Source: Lithobates sylvaticus (taxonomy: Eukaryota > Chordata > Amphibia > Anura > Ranidae). Taken from it: 64,000 nt of DNA. Of the stretch, positions 21,927 through 32,855 are shown piece by piece (positions within the stretch are counted from its first letter, which is position 1; every line of letters starts with the position of its first letter). The notes under the pieces were generated by a model. That model was not told the origin of the DNA and made no database searches. It was given only the letters and a program-made list of their open reading frames with translations. Made by a program: the position numbers and the translations under genes. The stretch is taken from assembly GCA_028564925.1 (NCBI GenBank), contig CM053028.1:365595012-365659011 (forward strand), written 5' to 3'.

Positions 21927-24900
21927 ATTTTTTCATTCTTTGTAGGTAGTGTCAATGGCAACAGTAACAGACTAGGGTGGCCAGCAGGCCTCTAACCAAG
22001 ATGTTACTGCGGTGAGGTCCTCGTAGTTACTATGGGGTCCTGGATTTGCTCTCACACTCAGGGTGGTCGTAAAAAAAAAAACCCCACAGCCTATCAGTGG
22101 AGTCAGGTGAAACATAGCCCACCAGGCCTTGGGCTTACTTCATAAACCTGCATTGGAGATCATTCCTCTGCAAGTCACAGCAACATATGGTCCTCTCACA
22201 GTAAGATAATGGAGTAGTAGGAAAACTGAAACACCCAGGACATTGGAACAACCAGACACTGGAACAACATGACATTAGAAAAACTGGACAATAAAACAGA
22301 TTCCTCCTGCCCTGTTGGCAGGCGTGAGTATTGTCCCTTGGCCAATCATCAGTTATTCTGGCTCTCTTCTTTCTCCCTGTCTGTCCATGAAGCAGTGGAG
22401 GAAAAAAGTGTCTGTGCAGGTGGAGTGCTCTACTGGGCAGATTTAAAAGAACTCAGCCAGCACTAAACTTGCAAGTAGTAGACTATTGACATACTCCACA
22501 TATTGTTGCACAGCTGTCACAATTGCCAGAGAACTGGAGAGGAGACTTTCATGTGCTAAGAAGAAATGATAGTGCCTGTCCACAGTATAGGTATGGGTAT
22601 TCCAATAAATCTTAGTTTGAAAACCACTGGTTTGAATGTGATGGCTCTGTAATTGTTTTGGATGACTCTGGCAAGCAATAAAAGATAAGTTTGCTGCTTA
22701 GTCTTATGTGACCTATAATCGTAACAAAGCTACACATGTATTGTTTTTTTAATCGATCTTGGTATGAGCAATCTTTAACCAGCAATTCTTCATCGATTTA
22801 TATATTTAAAGATCCAACATATACAGTATTGACTGAAAATACAATCTATTACAAGTTCTTTAATTGATCTGTATTATGATCACATTACTGATGACACACA
22901 CACTAATATTCATTTGATTGATCAACTTGCCATTGTCAAAATCACTTGAAAGCCCACCAAATCAATTAAATGGTAAGTTCCCATTTGGAAACGTGCTCCA
23001 CCTGTTTTTAGAGTGGAACATGCAACATTATCCCGCTCCTGCAGCCTTTCCCTGATCCCCACACTCCCTGTGACAATAGGCCAGCGATCTTCTCCCGGCA
23101 CCAGGTGTCACTATTTGAAAAAAACACAGCCGTGCGGGTCTCTTCCCACACGACTGTGTCATTTATTCACAGGGTTCTATGAATGTATTGACAGCTTTTG
23201 GCTTGTAGTTCTCAATGAACTACCAGGGCGCTGTTGAGCACTCTAGGTAGTTCATTGATTCTTCTTGTCATTGTGTAACTGCCTGCCCATATGAGGTACG
23301 AGCAGACAGCTTACACTGACAGTCTGCAAGAGTCCTGCTTGCAGCTTTTTTTTTTTTTTTTTAACCTGCAAAAAAATTTGCATTTATTATTTTTTTCAAT
23401 AGGTGAACTTATCCTTTAAATCAAAAGCAGGGTCTCTGGTTTATCATTCTTATTTAACGAGAAGTGTGGCCAAAGCTTTTTTTGGTCATACTTTTTTTCT
23501 GGTTCAATGGATTACACTTAGCTGATTACTCTTGTGACTCAGAATCTGCTCACAGTGGGCGAAAGTTGTCTGTCAGCTGATGTCACAGAGTCACTCTTGG
23601 CTCTGGAAGGATTGTGACCATTTTGACCTGATTGACAGCTGCCTCTGGCTCTCAGTGTGCAGCTAAGAGCCAAAGCCAGCTGTGCACCTCCTCTCCTGCC
23701 TAGTGCTCCAGTCAGCGCTGGAACGGCAGAGCAAAGAGCTGTGACTGACAGTCACTGCTCTCCTTTTCTAAGCAGTCTAAGATCATCAGGTCATGTAATA
23801 TTTCAGTTATTAGGATTAAGAGCCAGCGGGAGACAGCTGCAGGATCACACCGAGTATGTGTGTTTTTTTTTTTTTTAGTAACCCCAAATTTCTCCTTTCA
23901 ATTTGATTGTAAAAGTTGCATTGAATGATCGACTGAATGATCATATCAATATGTGTGTGGCCATCTAATTGTTACTTGATGACGTGTGCCTGAAAAAAAA
24001 ACAGGTAAGAAAACCTTTTTAACCTTTTTCACAATGTTATCTGTGAAAGTAATATCCCTCCCTAATTTATATTCTGAGAGAGATGGAGAGAATGAGATTG
24101 ACTGTGTGGTATTGTACCTGCAGATGAGCCGGGAATTTTGTTCTCAGTGACAAAATCTCCTGTACAATCCTCCCCTTGTTTGCATGGTGTGGGCAGATGT
24201 CTTCAGGCAAACACTACAAAGCGTTGTCCTTTATGGCTCTCACATTTCACTGTCTGCTTGCTTATATATTTGCACCAACAGAGCATTTTATCAGTCAGCA
24301 CATGCTGCTAGCAGATGCTTTGGCTTCCTACTGATCGATAATGTTTTGATGTGGATCACAGTTCCACAACATGACATAATATCAGTCATGCTACTGGACT
24401 GTGAAGAACAAAAATGCCTGAGATGCAAAAGTATTCATTCAGAAAATAACATTTCCTATACAAAACATGCTGAGTCTTCAGCGCCTGCGGAGAACAGGGA
24501 TTAAAACCCTGTGAGCTCCTGTGATATACTTCTGTGTCTCTGTGTGTGAGAAGACACTTTCTGTTCTCAGGAAAACAGACTTATAGTTAGTCATACAAGA
24601 CTATTTATCCCCTAAAGGATAAATCAAATCTTCAAAGGTTACAACATTATTGTAAGCTACATTCTTTTGTGACTTAGAGCTAGGTTTGTATTTAGAACTG
24701 AATCTGGCATCCAAGATTGTATGTCCAAGTTCTTGGCCAGTGGTCAATGGTACTGTGGGTTTGTCAGTGGGCTGTTTTGACAGTACTCCCTCTTATATCC
24801 AAAATCTCTTGTTCAGTCCTAGGGCTGCTAAGATTTAAAAAAAATAAAATAAAATATTATATACTGTATATCGTGATTCACATCTTGTTTGCCATGATTA

Positions 24901-24978
24901 TCTTTATTTTCATATTTGTATATGATCAGTATGTTCTGGTTCTCAATTGTAACATTCTCAATAACAATACTTATGGCA
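21927..24978. other. No gene; a dispersed repeat at about 23450-23800
   Basis: About 3 kb without a supported gene. The stretch near 23458 (AGAGAAGTGTGGCC and about 300 bp after) is related to 35945-36250, where it borders the Harbinger transposon. Hairpin sequence lies near 23105-23160 (ACACAGCCGTGCGGG/CACACGACTGTGT). Confidence 0.45.
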
Positions 24979-24990
24979 AGTAACAGTCTT

Positions 24991-25249
24991 TTTTTTTTCT
25001 TTTTTTCAAATCTTTTACTTAATCAAGAGACAAGATCCATAGCATCAAAGCAATGGAAATTAAGGAATATACATTACAACATAGTACATCACTCACGGTA
25101 TAACATCATGTAGGAGACAAAGTCAAACACCACATGTACTACTGGGGTCTGAGGTGCATTATGTGGTCCTGGCCATATCCCTACCAGACATAAAAGTTTA
25201 TCTACGGAAGGGTAAGAGGAGGCCATTTGTTGGAGGAGAAATTAAACGG
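24991..25249 (-). mobile_element. 5'-truncated LINE 3' end with A-rich tail
   Basis: On the minus strand it ends in AAGATTTGAAAAAAAG and further A-rich tail. Imperfect 12-bp duplications flank it: AGTAACAGTCTT (24979-24990) and AGTAACAATCTT (25250-25261). This is the product of target-primed reverse transcription. Only non-coding 3' sequence remains, so the family is probably L1/Tx1-like but not proven. Confidence 0.65.
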
Positions 25250-25261
25250 AGTAACAATCTT

Positions 25262-26059
25262 TATGGCTTGGTGCATTGAGCCTTGAGTTTCTTTTTTAAG
25301 TAAACCTAACAAGCCAAAGATGGAAATGAATATCAGGTTAGAAAATAGAAAAGCGTGTGAAGAATTGGTTTATCATAACGTACGGGGAGTAACCAAAGCC
25401 CAAAGCTGGTAAATAAGGTAAAGTAGCCGTCAGGCTAAGTCCCTGTGATCAGTGGTTACTCCCTTCTTCCATTTTTTTCTTGCCTCCATCACAAATTGAG
25501 GGTTTGGCTCTAAAGTAGGCATTTCAGTTTATTTGTACAGCCCTAATGAGATTTCTATAATAGGAAAGTGAAAGTGGCACCTACGTAGATGTGACAGAAT
25601 GCCAGAAATTTACTTCTCTCTGTAAACCTCAATTTTTTTTCTCTGTTTCATCACAGCAACCAACAATATTTAAATGTGCACTCAGGATAATAGTTGGAAA
25701 GTGAAAGTGTGAATCTCATATGTTTCTGATGACTAATACAGATACAGTAGTTCTTGTAAAATCCACTTTAGTAAATAAGGTCCCTAGTATTCTAAACCCA
25801 CTGCCACTGTTTCTTATGATGATTTCCATTATAATTACAGGACACCCTTATAGAACAAACATTCTTTAATTGGATCATTTTGACAGATGGTGCAAAAGGA
25901 ATGAGTGACTATTGTGACCATACTGGGGTGTGGATCAGATAAAGTTGTAAAAGGAATTTTTCTTGAGTGCATGTGAATGCTTTCAGTTTACCCTTGCTAA
26001 CCAATGAGAGCTAGACTAGGAAGTAAATACATCTAAAAATTTGCATAACTTTTTTGCAC
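25262..26059. other. No gene recognised
   Basis: AT-rich unique-looking sequence; nothing supported. Confidence 0.45.
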
Positions 26060-26515
26060 CGGGTATTCTACTCTCCAGAGCAGTTGGCTAGAATTGACCC
26101 TGATAGAAGATCGGTCTGCCCTAGATATGACTCGGAGGTGGGCTCCTTCTTTCATGTTGTTTGGTCTTGCCCAAAACTGCAGGTCCTTTGGAAAGGAGTG
26201 GTTAATGACATCAATTCAATAAGTAATTTATGAGTCCCCTGCGATCCGATATGTCAATTACTTGGTATTTGTGATGCATTAGAAGCCCCTCAATCTAAAA
26301 AATGTTTTGTATTTAATGCTGCTTTCTACGCTAGGAAAGCAATCCTTCTTCAATGCAATAAGCCTCTCCCCCTGACAGTCCATCAATGGAAAACCCTTGT
26401 GAACTCAGCCCTACCCCTATACAAGCTGACATATATGGGTTGTAGCTGCCTGAAAAAGTTTGATAAGCTTTGGGTGGCATGGGTCAGAGAGAGGCAGAAA
26501 GGCAAAATGGCTTGA
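26060..26515 (+). pseudogene. LINE ORF2 C-terminal fragment (L1/Tx1-like)
   Basis: A 151-codon frame with one internal TGA (after NSISNL) encodes the cysteine-rich C-terminal end of an L1/Tx1 ORF2: a CPRYDSEVGSFFHVVWSCP block, in which Tyr replaces one zinc-binding Cys, then the tail ending TLVNSALPLYKLTYM. It ends at TGA 26513-26515. RT and endonuclease are absent. It is either the far end of a copy related to the 8.5-kb LINE or a different family. Confidence 0.8.
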
Positions 26516-27129
26516 TTAATGTAACAGACATGGCTCCCATTCAGCATTCATGGCTATCTTAGAGCCTGGCATACAAAGGTGTTTTTTTTTTTCATTCAAC
26601 CCAGTGACTGAAAAATAAAACCCCGAAGCACTCACTGTACTAACTATGTCATGTTAGTACAGTGATCTCCCCACTGAGCTATTGTGTTCTGACAGGGGGA
26701 CTACCCTCCACCAGAACACACCGGTCAGAGCTTGCAGCCATTGGCTGCAAACGCTGATCGGATGCTGATTGGTTGCTGGTTTTCCAACATTTCCATTTGA
26801 CGGAAGCCGGATGTTAGACCAGTTTCTGTTGGACAGGCTGCTGTACACATTGGCTGTATGTCAGATGGGTTCTGTTGCACCAGCCAATACTGCCTGATAT
26901 TAGGCCCATGTGTACAAGCTTTAAGGGTGCCAGTACAACCTACGCAACAAAAAATAAATGTGCTTGAGTATAATGCATAGTCTAGTGTTAATTGGGATAG
27001 GATAATGGCAGCCACAACAAGTTCTACAGACATGGTAATGTAGACAAAAACTCACCCAAGCTCTACCGCATGATTGTAGAATGATGAGCTGAATAATGGT
27101 GCTCAGGCTTGTTGTGTCCCATAAACATC
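26516..27129. other. No gene; MITE-like sequence at about 26690-26930
   Basis: The stretch ending TTAGGCCCATGTGTACAAGC resembles ends of frog MITEs and contains direct and inverted TTGGCTG pieces. No ends were fixed. Confidence 0.4.
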
Positions 27130-27362
27130 AAAATAGCAAGAAATGCCGTAAAGTCGATTGCTTCTTCTTAAATCTTTATTGAGCACTAACAGCAGTGCAA
27201 CATTTAAAGTGCTAACATTTTTCGGCCAGAGCCTTCCTCATAGCATGTGATGAGGAAGGCTCTGGGCCGAAACATATTAGCACTTTAGATGTGGCACTGC
27301 TGTTAGTGCTCAATAAAGATTTAAGAAGAAGCAATCGAGTTGCCAGCATTTCTTGCTATTTT
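27130..27362. repeat. Palindrome, 233 bp, with hammerhead-like centre
   Basis: The arms pair from AAAATAGCAAGAAATG outward to the complement ending CTTGCTATTTT, with a few mismatches. Each arm contains GCACTAACAGCAGTGC or its complement and TCAATAAAGATTTAAG, a poly(A)-signal-like end. The centre holds TGATGAGG, a GC stem and GAAAC, a decayed hammerhead core. Confidence 0.85.
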
Positions 27363-28443
27363 GAAGTTCTACAGACAGCCTTAACATCCTATACAAATTA
27401 GACCATCAGTACCATTAGTTCTGATGAAGTGTATTGCTGCCGTCGGGATTTGTCTTTTGCTCTATGGTCTTATTAATCAAGATTAAAAGCTACGTTTTAA
27501 GTATGGCAGTTCCTAGGAGCAATGTTTTATATAGAAATCAGTGCAGGTCCATATTGCAAACTGATTATTAAATTGGGAGCGTATATTGTAAGTTGTTGGC
27601 TGAATGCCAATACAAGTAGTCCTGATGTCCCCTTTCCATTAAGCTGGATAGCAGCACTCCTTGTAAGGATTCCTTGGAGGGAAATACTGATGTATAAATT
27701 CTTATCAGTAAACAGCAGCTATAATTCACCACTTTGCTTGTGCTTACTTGAATTTCCTGTTTAATGGATTTCCAGTGAAAGAATCCCATACCTGTAATAT
27801 ATGTTCGTCCTTCAATGTCTATTAGGAATATGACTTAGTGTCATAAAACATGATCCTCTGTATAAACTTGTGACAGCCACTACCTTGATTGCTCTATTGA
27901 TCTTTTTAAAAGGCAATAATTCAAATCCCTTAAAAAAGCAAATACGTCTTTGCCCTTAAAATAGGTAAAGTATACATTAAGCCTTCAAGGTGATGTCTAG
28001 CCGGATTTAGACAAAAAAAAAAACATATATTGACATGTTAATATCTTATAAGATGTTAATATTTATTCTGCATCATATATACATTATAAAGTGATGGTCA
28101 TACTAATGATGATCTAAACTCAACCTTTATATGTTGGTGAAGAGTGAATTGTTTATCTTTGTGAGAATACAATACATAGATATACAATGAATTATATTAT
28201 CCTGAGAGGTGAAAAATCAGGTTTCCACAGATATCAGAATTCTGCATGGCTACCAATAGAATGGAAACTTTACCAGCTTCTTATGTTTCTGCAGACTCTG
28301 ACAATGCAGTAATAGAGGATTTAGCAATAAGTGGGACCCAACATAATGGTTAGTTAAACCTAGAGTTTCCATTGGGTAAGTTGGATGTTAGAGATATGAA
28401 AAGCTGTAAAATGCTTATGTTCACAAGGACAAATCCTTTAAAG
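27363..28443. other. No gene recognised
   Basis: About 1.1 kb of AT-rich DNA; no supportable coding frame or repeat. Confidence 0.5.
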
Positions 28444-28629
28444 ACTAAAGTCGGCCATACACAGTTCGAATCTCGGCCAGTTCAGCAGGAACCGGCCCAA
28501 ATTTCAACAATTAAAGGGAGGCTGAATGTACCAAGTTGATCGATCAACTTGGGTACAACCAGCCTGCTGGATTCTCTTGTTATTTTCACTAGCATCTGCT
28601 AGAGCCTCTAGTGAAAATCACTATCCCCT
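28444..28629. mobile_element. MITE fragment cut by the 2-kb palindrome
   Basis: Starts GTCGGCCATACACAGTTCG. The segment AAGTTGATCGATCAACTTGG and the following sequence match, in reverse, the repeat at 45987-46250. The match stops where the big palindrome begins. Confidence 0.6.
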
Positions 28630-28963
28630 GGGGGTTGGGACTTTAAATGAAGTGCGAAATTGCGATAGAGTTGATTGGTGAACAATTGGGAAGATTTAAT
28701 AAGTTCATGAAGTATTTGGGTATAACATGTACATAATTGTAACAGTTCAATTGGTAAAAGATACTGGCAATACATGATATCAACATATGTATACAATAAT
28801 CATATGAACATTAAAAAGGTTCCACAGTACACCAATTTGAAATTCATGTAAAAGCATAAAATATAAAGTAATGCCTGCATGACGAGTAGCCTCAATATCC
28901 TGTAGGGTAATTTGTATATAGCAGCTGTAGAAACTTGGGTATAATTGTAGAAAACACGACTTT

Positions 28964-29013
28964 CGTAGCTCTACGCGTTTCGTGGCTTAATCGCCACTCA
29001 TCAGGAGCAAGCG
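28964..29013 (-). ncRNA. Hammerhead ribozyme motif, type I (left arm)
   Basis: Identical, on the minus strand, to the motif at 30292-30341. Stem I strand CGCTTGCTC (29013-29005), CTGATGA (29004-28998), stem II GTGGC/GCCAC with loop GATTAA, GAAA, self-complementary ACGCGT, then A and GAGCTACG. All invariant core bases of the hammerhead fold are present. Predicted cleavage follows the A at 28972. Confidence 0.82.
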
Positions 29014-30291
29014 TGTACGGTAACTAAAATAAAAAAGATAAATAAAGTCTAATAAATGCAGACATGAAACAGAGGTGGGGTAATAAGAAAGACCCCACAC
29101 AGGGTACATGCTTACGCATTGGGGTTCGCTTGATGGTGGCTGGCTGTCGGGCTCCACTAGCCATTCGGAGGCATCGCCCCCCGGGGAGCTGAGGTAGACG
29201 GGTCAATGGGGGCAACCCACAGGGCGCCATCCAGGGCGGGTCGACACCCACGAGGCAAATCTGTGTGGGGAGTGAGGGTGGAGAGTGAGGGAGATCGCCA
29301 AAGAAGTAGGCAGAACTTGGAGTGAACAGTGTGAGGATGATGATGATTGGGAGTGAACCCAAGACCAGAGTGGCCCTGGGTACAAGTGTGAGTGGGGAGA
29401 AAGACAGAAAACAGAAAGCAAACCAAGTACCTGTGAAGAGAAAAAAAAAAAAAAAAAAAAGAAAAAGAGAAAAAAGAAAAAAAGTAATCCATTGGGGAAT
29501 AAGTGACGGAAAAAAGCAGTGAGTGAGATGAAAACTAAAAAATGAAGGGTACCTGGTGAATAGAGTGAGACTGTGACAGAGCTATAGGAAGTAGCACTCC
29601 TCAAAACGACGTGACATCCGGTGGAATGGGAGCCTCGAGAGTGAACACCGCCAGAGCAGCGCCATTTGGTGGGCGGTCTCCGTGGTGGCGCATACAAATG
29701 GCGCTGCTCTGGCGGTGTTCACTCTCGAGGCTCCCATTCCACCGGATGTCACGTCGTTTTGAGGAGTGCTACTTCCTATAGCTCTGTCACTGTCTCACTC
29801 TATGCACCAGGTACCCTTCATTTTTTAGTTTTCATCTCACTCACTGCTTTTTTCCGTCACTTATTCCCCAATGGATTACTTTTTTTCTTTTTTCTCTTTT
29901 TTCTTTTTTTCCACACAAAGTGTACCCAGGGCCACTCTGGTCTTGGGTTCACTCCCAATCATCATCATCCTCACACTGTTCACTCCAAGTTCTGCCTACT
30001 TCTTTGGCGATCTCCCTCACTCTCCACCCTCACTCCCCACACAGATTTGCCTCGTGGGTGTCGACCCGCCCTGGATGGCGCCCTGTGGGTTGCCCCCATT
30101 GACCCGTCTACCTCAGCTCCCCGGGGGGCGATGCCTCCGAATGGCTAGTGGAGCCCGACAGCCAGCCACCATCAAGCGAACCCCAATGCGTAAGCATGTA
30201 CCCTGTGTGGGGTCTTTCTTATTACCCCACCTCTGTTTCATGTCTGCATTTATTAGACTTTATTTATCTTTTTTATTTTAGTTACCGTACA

Positions 30292-30341
30292 CGCTTGCTC
30301 CTGATGAGTGGCGATTAAGCCACGAAACGCGTAGAGCTACG
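30292..30341 (+). ncRNA. Hammerhead ribozyme motif, type I (right arm)
   Basis: A self-cleaving RNA motif. Core: CTGATGA (30301-30307), stem II GTGGC/GCCAC (30308-30323) with a GATTAA loop, GAAA (30324-30327). The last A opens the self-complementary stem III ACGCGT (30327-30332), then A (30333) as the cleavage-site base. Stem I is GCTC/GAGC next to the core, an internal loop (CTT/TA), then CG/CG. Such loops in stem I support the tertiary contacts of natural hammerheads. The very short stem III is typical of animal retroelement and newt satellite hammerheads, which act best as dimers. Function here is inferred. Confidence 0.83.
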
Positions 30342-30668
30342 AAAGTCGTGTTTTCTACAATTATACCCAAGTTTCTACAGCTGCTATATACAAATTACCC
30401 TACAGGATATTGAGGCTACTCGTCATGCAGGCATTACTTTATATTTTATGCTTTTACATGAATTTCAAATTGGTGTACTGTGGAACCTTTTTAATGTTCA
30501 TATGATTATTGTATACATATGTTGATATCATGTATTGCCAGTATCTTTTACCAATTGAACTGTTACAATTATGTACATGTTATACCCTTCATGAACTTAT
30601 TAAATCTTCCCAATTGTTCACCAATCAACTCTATCGCAATTTCGCACTTCATTTAAAGTCCCACCCCC

Positions 30669-30827
30669 GTTGCTCTCCTCTTTTGATCATTATAGGGATG
30701 GAAGAGCATGACCTTACCAGGCCAAGTTCTTCACTTAAAGTCCCAAGGGATGGAAATAGGTGGCCTTACCAGGCCACTACTTCATTTAAAGTCCCTAAAC
30801 CTCTCCTCTTTTTGCCAATCACAGAGG
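30669..30827. repeat. Short direct repeats next to the palindrome
   Basis: TTCATTTAAAGTCCC at 30649-30663, TTCACTTAAAGTCCC near 30730 and TTCATTTAAAGTCCC near 30782, with CTTACCAGGCCA twice between. Possibly remnants of further repeat copies. Confidence 0.6.
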
Positions 30828-31255
30828 TCAGACATTTCTTGTAGTTGGCCACCAGGTTTGCACACATCCATGACCCATTTTAAATGCTCTGACTGAGGGA
30901 AGGAGGTTCTCACCCAAGATTTGATGGTACATGGCCTAGTCCATTGTCCCTTTGATGAGTGAAGTTGTCCTGTACCCTTAGCAGAAAAACACCCCCAAGG
31001 CATAATGTTGGAGATTGGACACTGATTGATTGATTGATCTGTGGACAGGTGTCTTTTATACAGGTAACAAGCTGAGATTAGGAGCACTCCCTTTAAGAGA
31101 GTGCTCCTGATCTCAGCTTGTTACTTGAATAGAAGACACCTGGGAGCCAGAAATCTTGCTGGCTGATAGGGGATCAAATACGTATTTTACTCATTTAAAA
31201 TGCAAATCAATTTATAACTTTTTTTAAATGCATTTTTCTGGACGTTTTTGTTTTT
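30828..31255 (-). mobile_element. Tc1-family fragment, second subfamily
   Basis: Minus-strand frame 31020-30850 holds a Tc1 DDE block (IMPWGCFSAKGTGQL). The inverted leader 31040-31140 folds on itself (GGTAACAAGCTGAGATTAGG against CTGATCTCAGCTTGTTA) and is followed by GATCAAATACGTATTT, the inner end of this Tc1 family. Both ends are lost. Not the subfamily at 869. Confidence 0.75.
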
Positions 31256-31442
31256 GGACATTATTTACATTCAGTCAGAGTCATCCCTTGTGCTGTTGTG
31301 TCCTTTCACCAAAATTGTCCCCCTCCAATGCCAAACCCCACCCCCTCCCCACAGCACTGCAATCTTTCAGTGTGGTGGAGGTTAATGGAACTAAGGTGCT
31401 GTGACAGGCATTCATCAAGAGTGCCCAACTATGCCCACGCTT
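31256..31442. other. No gene recognised
   Basis: Short spacer between the Tc1 fragment and the next MITE. Confidence 0.4.
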
Positions 31443-31602
31443 CATAGGCGTGCACAGCCTATTGCATTAGGGTGTGCACCCCAAAACTCAAACACTGTCT
31501 CACACATTCTCACACATTTTGGCAAGCAAAAAAGCCCTGGGGTGTGTTGGATGTGCCTGGGCATTAGGGTGTGCCCAGGCACACCCCATGCACACACCTA
31601 TG
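31443..31602. mobile_element. Short MITE, about 160 bp
   Basis: Ends CATAGGCGTGCACAG and GCACACACCTATG are inverted relatives; the same ends bound 13440-13747. Flanks CCCACGCTT (31434-31442) and CCCACCCTT (31603-31611) look like a 9-bp duplication with one change. Confidence 0.65.
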
Positions 31603-31818
31603 CCCACCCTTTCTGTCCAGCTGCTCCTTTCATAGAAGCTGTTACTACATCTTCCATGAATGAAACAGGATCTATGAATGGAGGATGGGTAGATGATTGT
31701 TAGGTCTGCTACCTCCATTCAATGTCTTTTTGCTGGACTGTGTTAAATATAGTCATCAGGTCACAACTGTGTCACTTTTTTGTCAGCCACAAGGCCTTCT
31801 GCTGAGAATCATCTAGAA
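31603..31818. other. No gene recognised
   Basis: Spacer without a supported feature. Confidence 0.4.
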
Positions 31819-32855
31819 CAGGGGTCCCCAACCCCCGGGCCGTGGACCAGTGCTGGTTCATGCCGTGTTCGAGGCTGGGCCGCACTGAAGAGGCTGAGCA
31901 TCGGCCAAGCAAGGACCAGGCTTGGTTGCATCACCGCTGTGGCACTGCCCCCATCACCTCTGTTTGGTCCTCCTCCATGAGTAGCTCAATCTCATAGGAG
32001 CAGAACCCTGTGTATTTGACTGTGCATGTGCTGGTTTTCCTGGCTCCTGACTTGTAATGCCAGATTCCTTGCTGAAGCCGTAGTGCTGGGGAGAGGCTGG
32101 CTTTACTTGTAGTAAGTTCTTTCTCTGCACCAAGAAAACCCTTACGATGTGACATGCTGCATCTGGTAGCTGGGGTGGCAGGCTACAGTGACAAAGTGAA
32201 TCTGGTGGCAGGCTACAGTGACATGCGGCAACTGGTGGCTGCAGTGGCAGACTAAAGTGACAGGCTGCATCTGGTGGCTGCAATTGCAGGCTACGTCTGG
32301 TGGCAGGCTACAGTGGCAGGCTGCATCTGGTTCTAGGCTTCAGTGGCAGGCTGCATCTGGTGGCAGGCTACAGTGACACGCTGCATCTGGTGACAGGATA
32401 CAGTGACATGCTGCATCTGGTTACAGGCTACAGTGACACGCTGCATCTGGTGGCAAGCTCCAGTGACACACTGCATCTGTTAACAGGCTACAGTGACACA
32501 CTGCATCTGTTAACAGGCTACAGTGACACACTGCATCTGGTGGCAGGCTACAGTGACACGCTGCATCTGGTGACAGGCTACAGTGACACTCTGCATCTGG
32601 TGACAGGCTACAGTGACACGCTGCATCTGGTGACAGGCTACAGTGACACGCTGCATCTGGTGACAGGCTACAGTGACACTCTGCATTTGGTGACAGGCTA
32701 CAGTGACACGCTGCATCTGGTGACAGGCTACAGTGACACTCTGCATTTGGTGACAGGCTACAGTGACACTCTGCATCTGGTGGCAGGCACCATATCACTG
32801 TCTAGTTGCAGGCAAACAAGTTCAGGACTCCCACTGATTCTGCATTATGGTGATA
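31819..32855. mobile_element. hAT element, relative of 7001-8059, one end lost
   Basis: Begins CAGGGGTCCCCAACCCCCGG, matching the complement of the right end of the 7001-8059 element. At about 32830-32852 ACTGATTCTGCATTATGGTGA matches, in reverse, sequence at about 7256-7277 of that element. Beyond that point similarity stops and no second terminal repeat is seen, so the far end is truncated or diverged. Contains a large minisatellite, no transposase. Confidence 0.8.
32156..32790. repeat. Minisatellite, about 30-bp unit, about 21 copies
   Basis: Units read CAGTGACACGCTGCATCTGG plus TGACAGGCTA; early copies vary more (TGGCAGGCTA, TTAACAGGCTA). Long ORFs on both strands (to 193 codons) are repeat translations. 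Confidence 0.95.

Larger units (their letters stand above)
28630..30668. repeat. 2.0-kb near-perfect palindrome
   Basis: Left arm 28630-29667, right arm 29696-30668, spacer 28 bp. The arms match base for base over almost their whole length. I saw only a few substitutions, a 5-bp indel, and one block of about 65 bp (a purine/A tract and neighbours at about 29380-29445) missing from the right arm. No transposase is encoded; long frames are mirrored in both arms. It looks like two inverted copies of one roughly 1-kb repeat, or one foldback element. Each arm carries an intact hammerhead ribozyme motif. Confidence 0.95.

Noticed and set aside
24184-24504. 106-codon ORF as a possible host exon
   Set aside because: No recognisable domain, no splice pattern and ordinary AT-rich context.
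28455-28475. Pol III B-box-like AGTTCGAATCTCG
   Set aside because: It lies inside a MITE fragment; no A box or tRNA-like fold at the right distance.
29203-30148. Mirrored ORFs of 110-164 codons in the palindrome
   Set aside because: Composition is low-complexity (Phe/Ser/Pro), frames are mirrored by the inverted arms and no motif is present.
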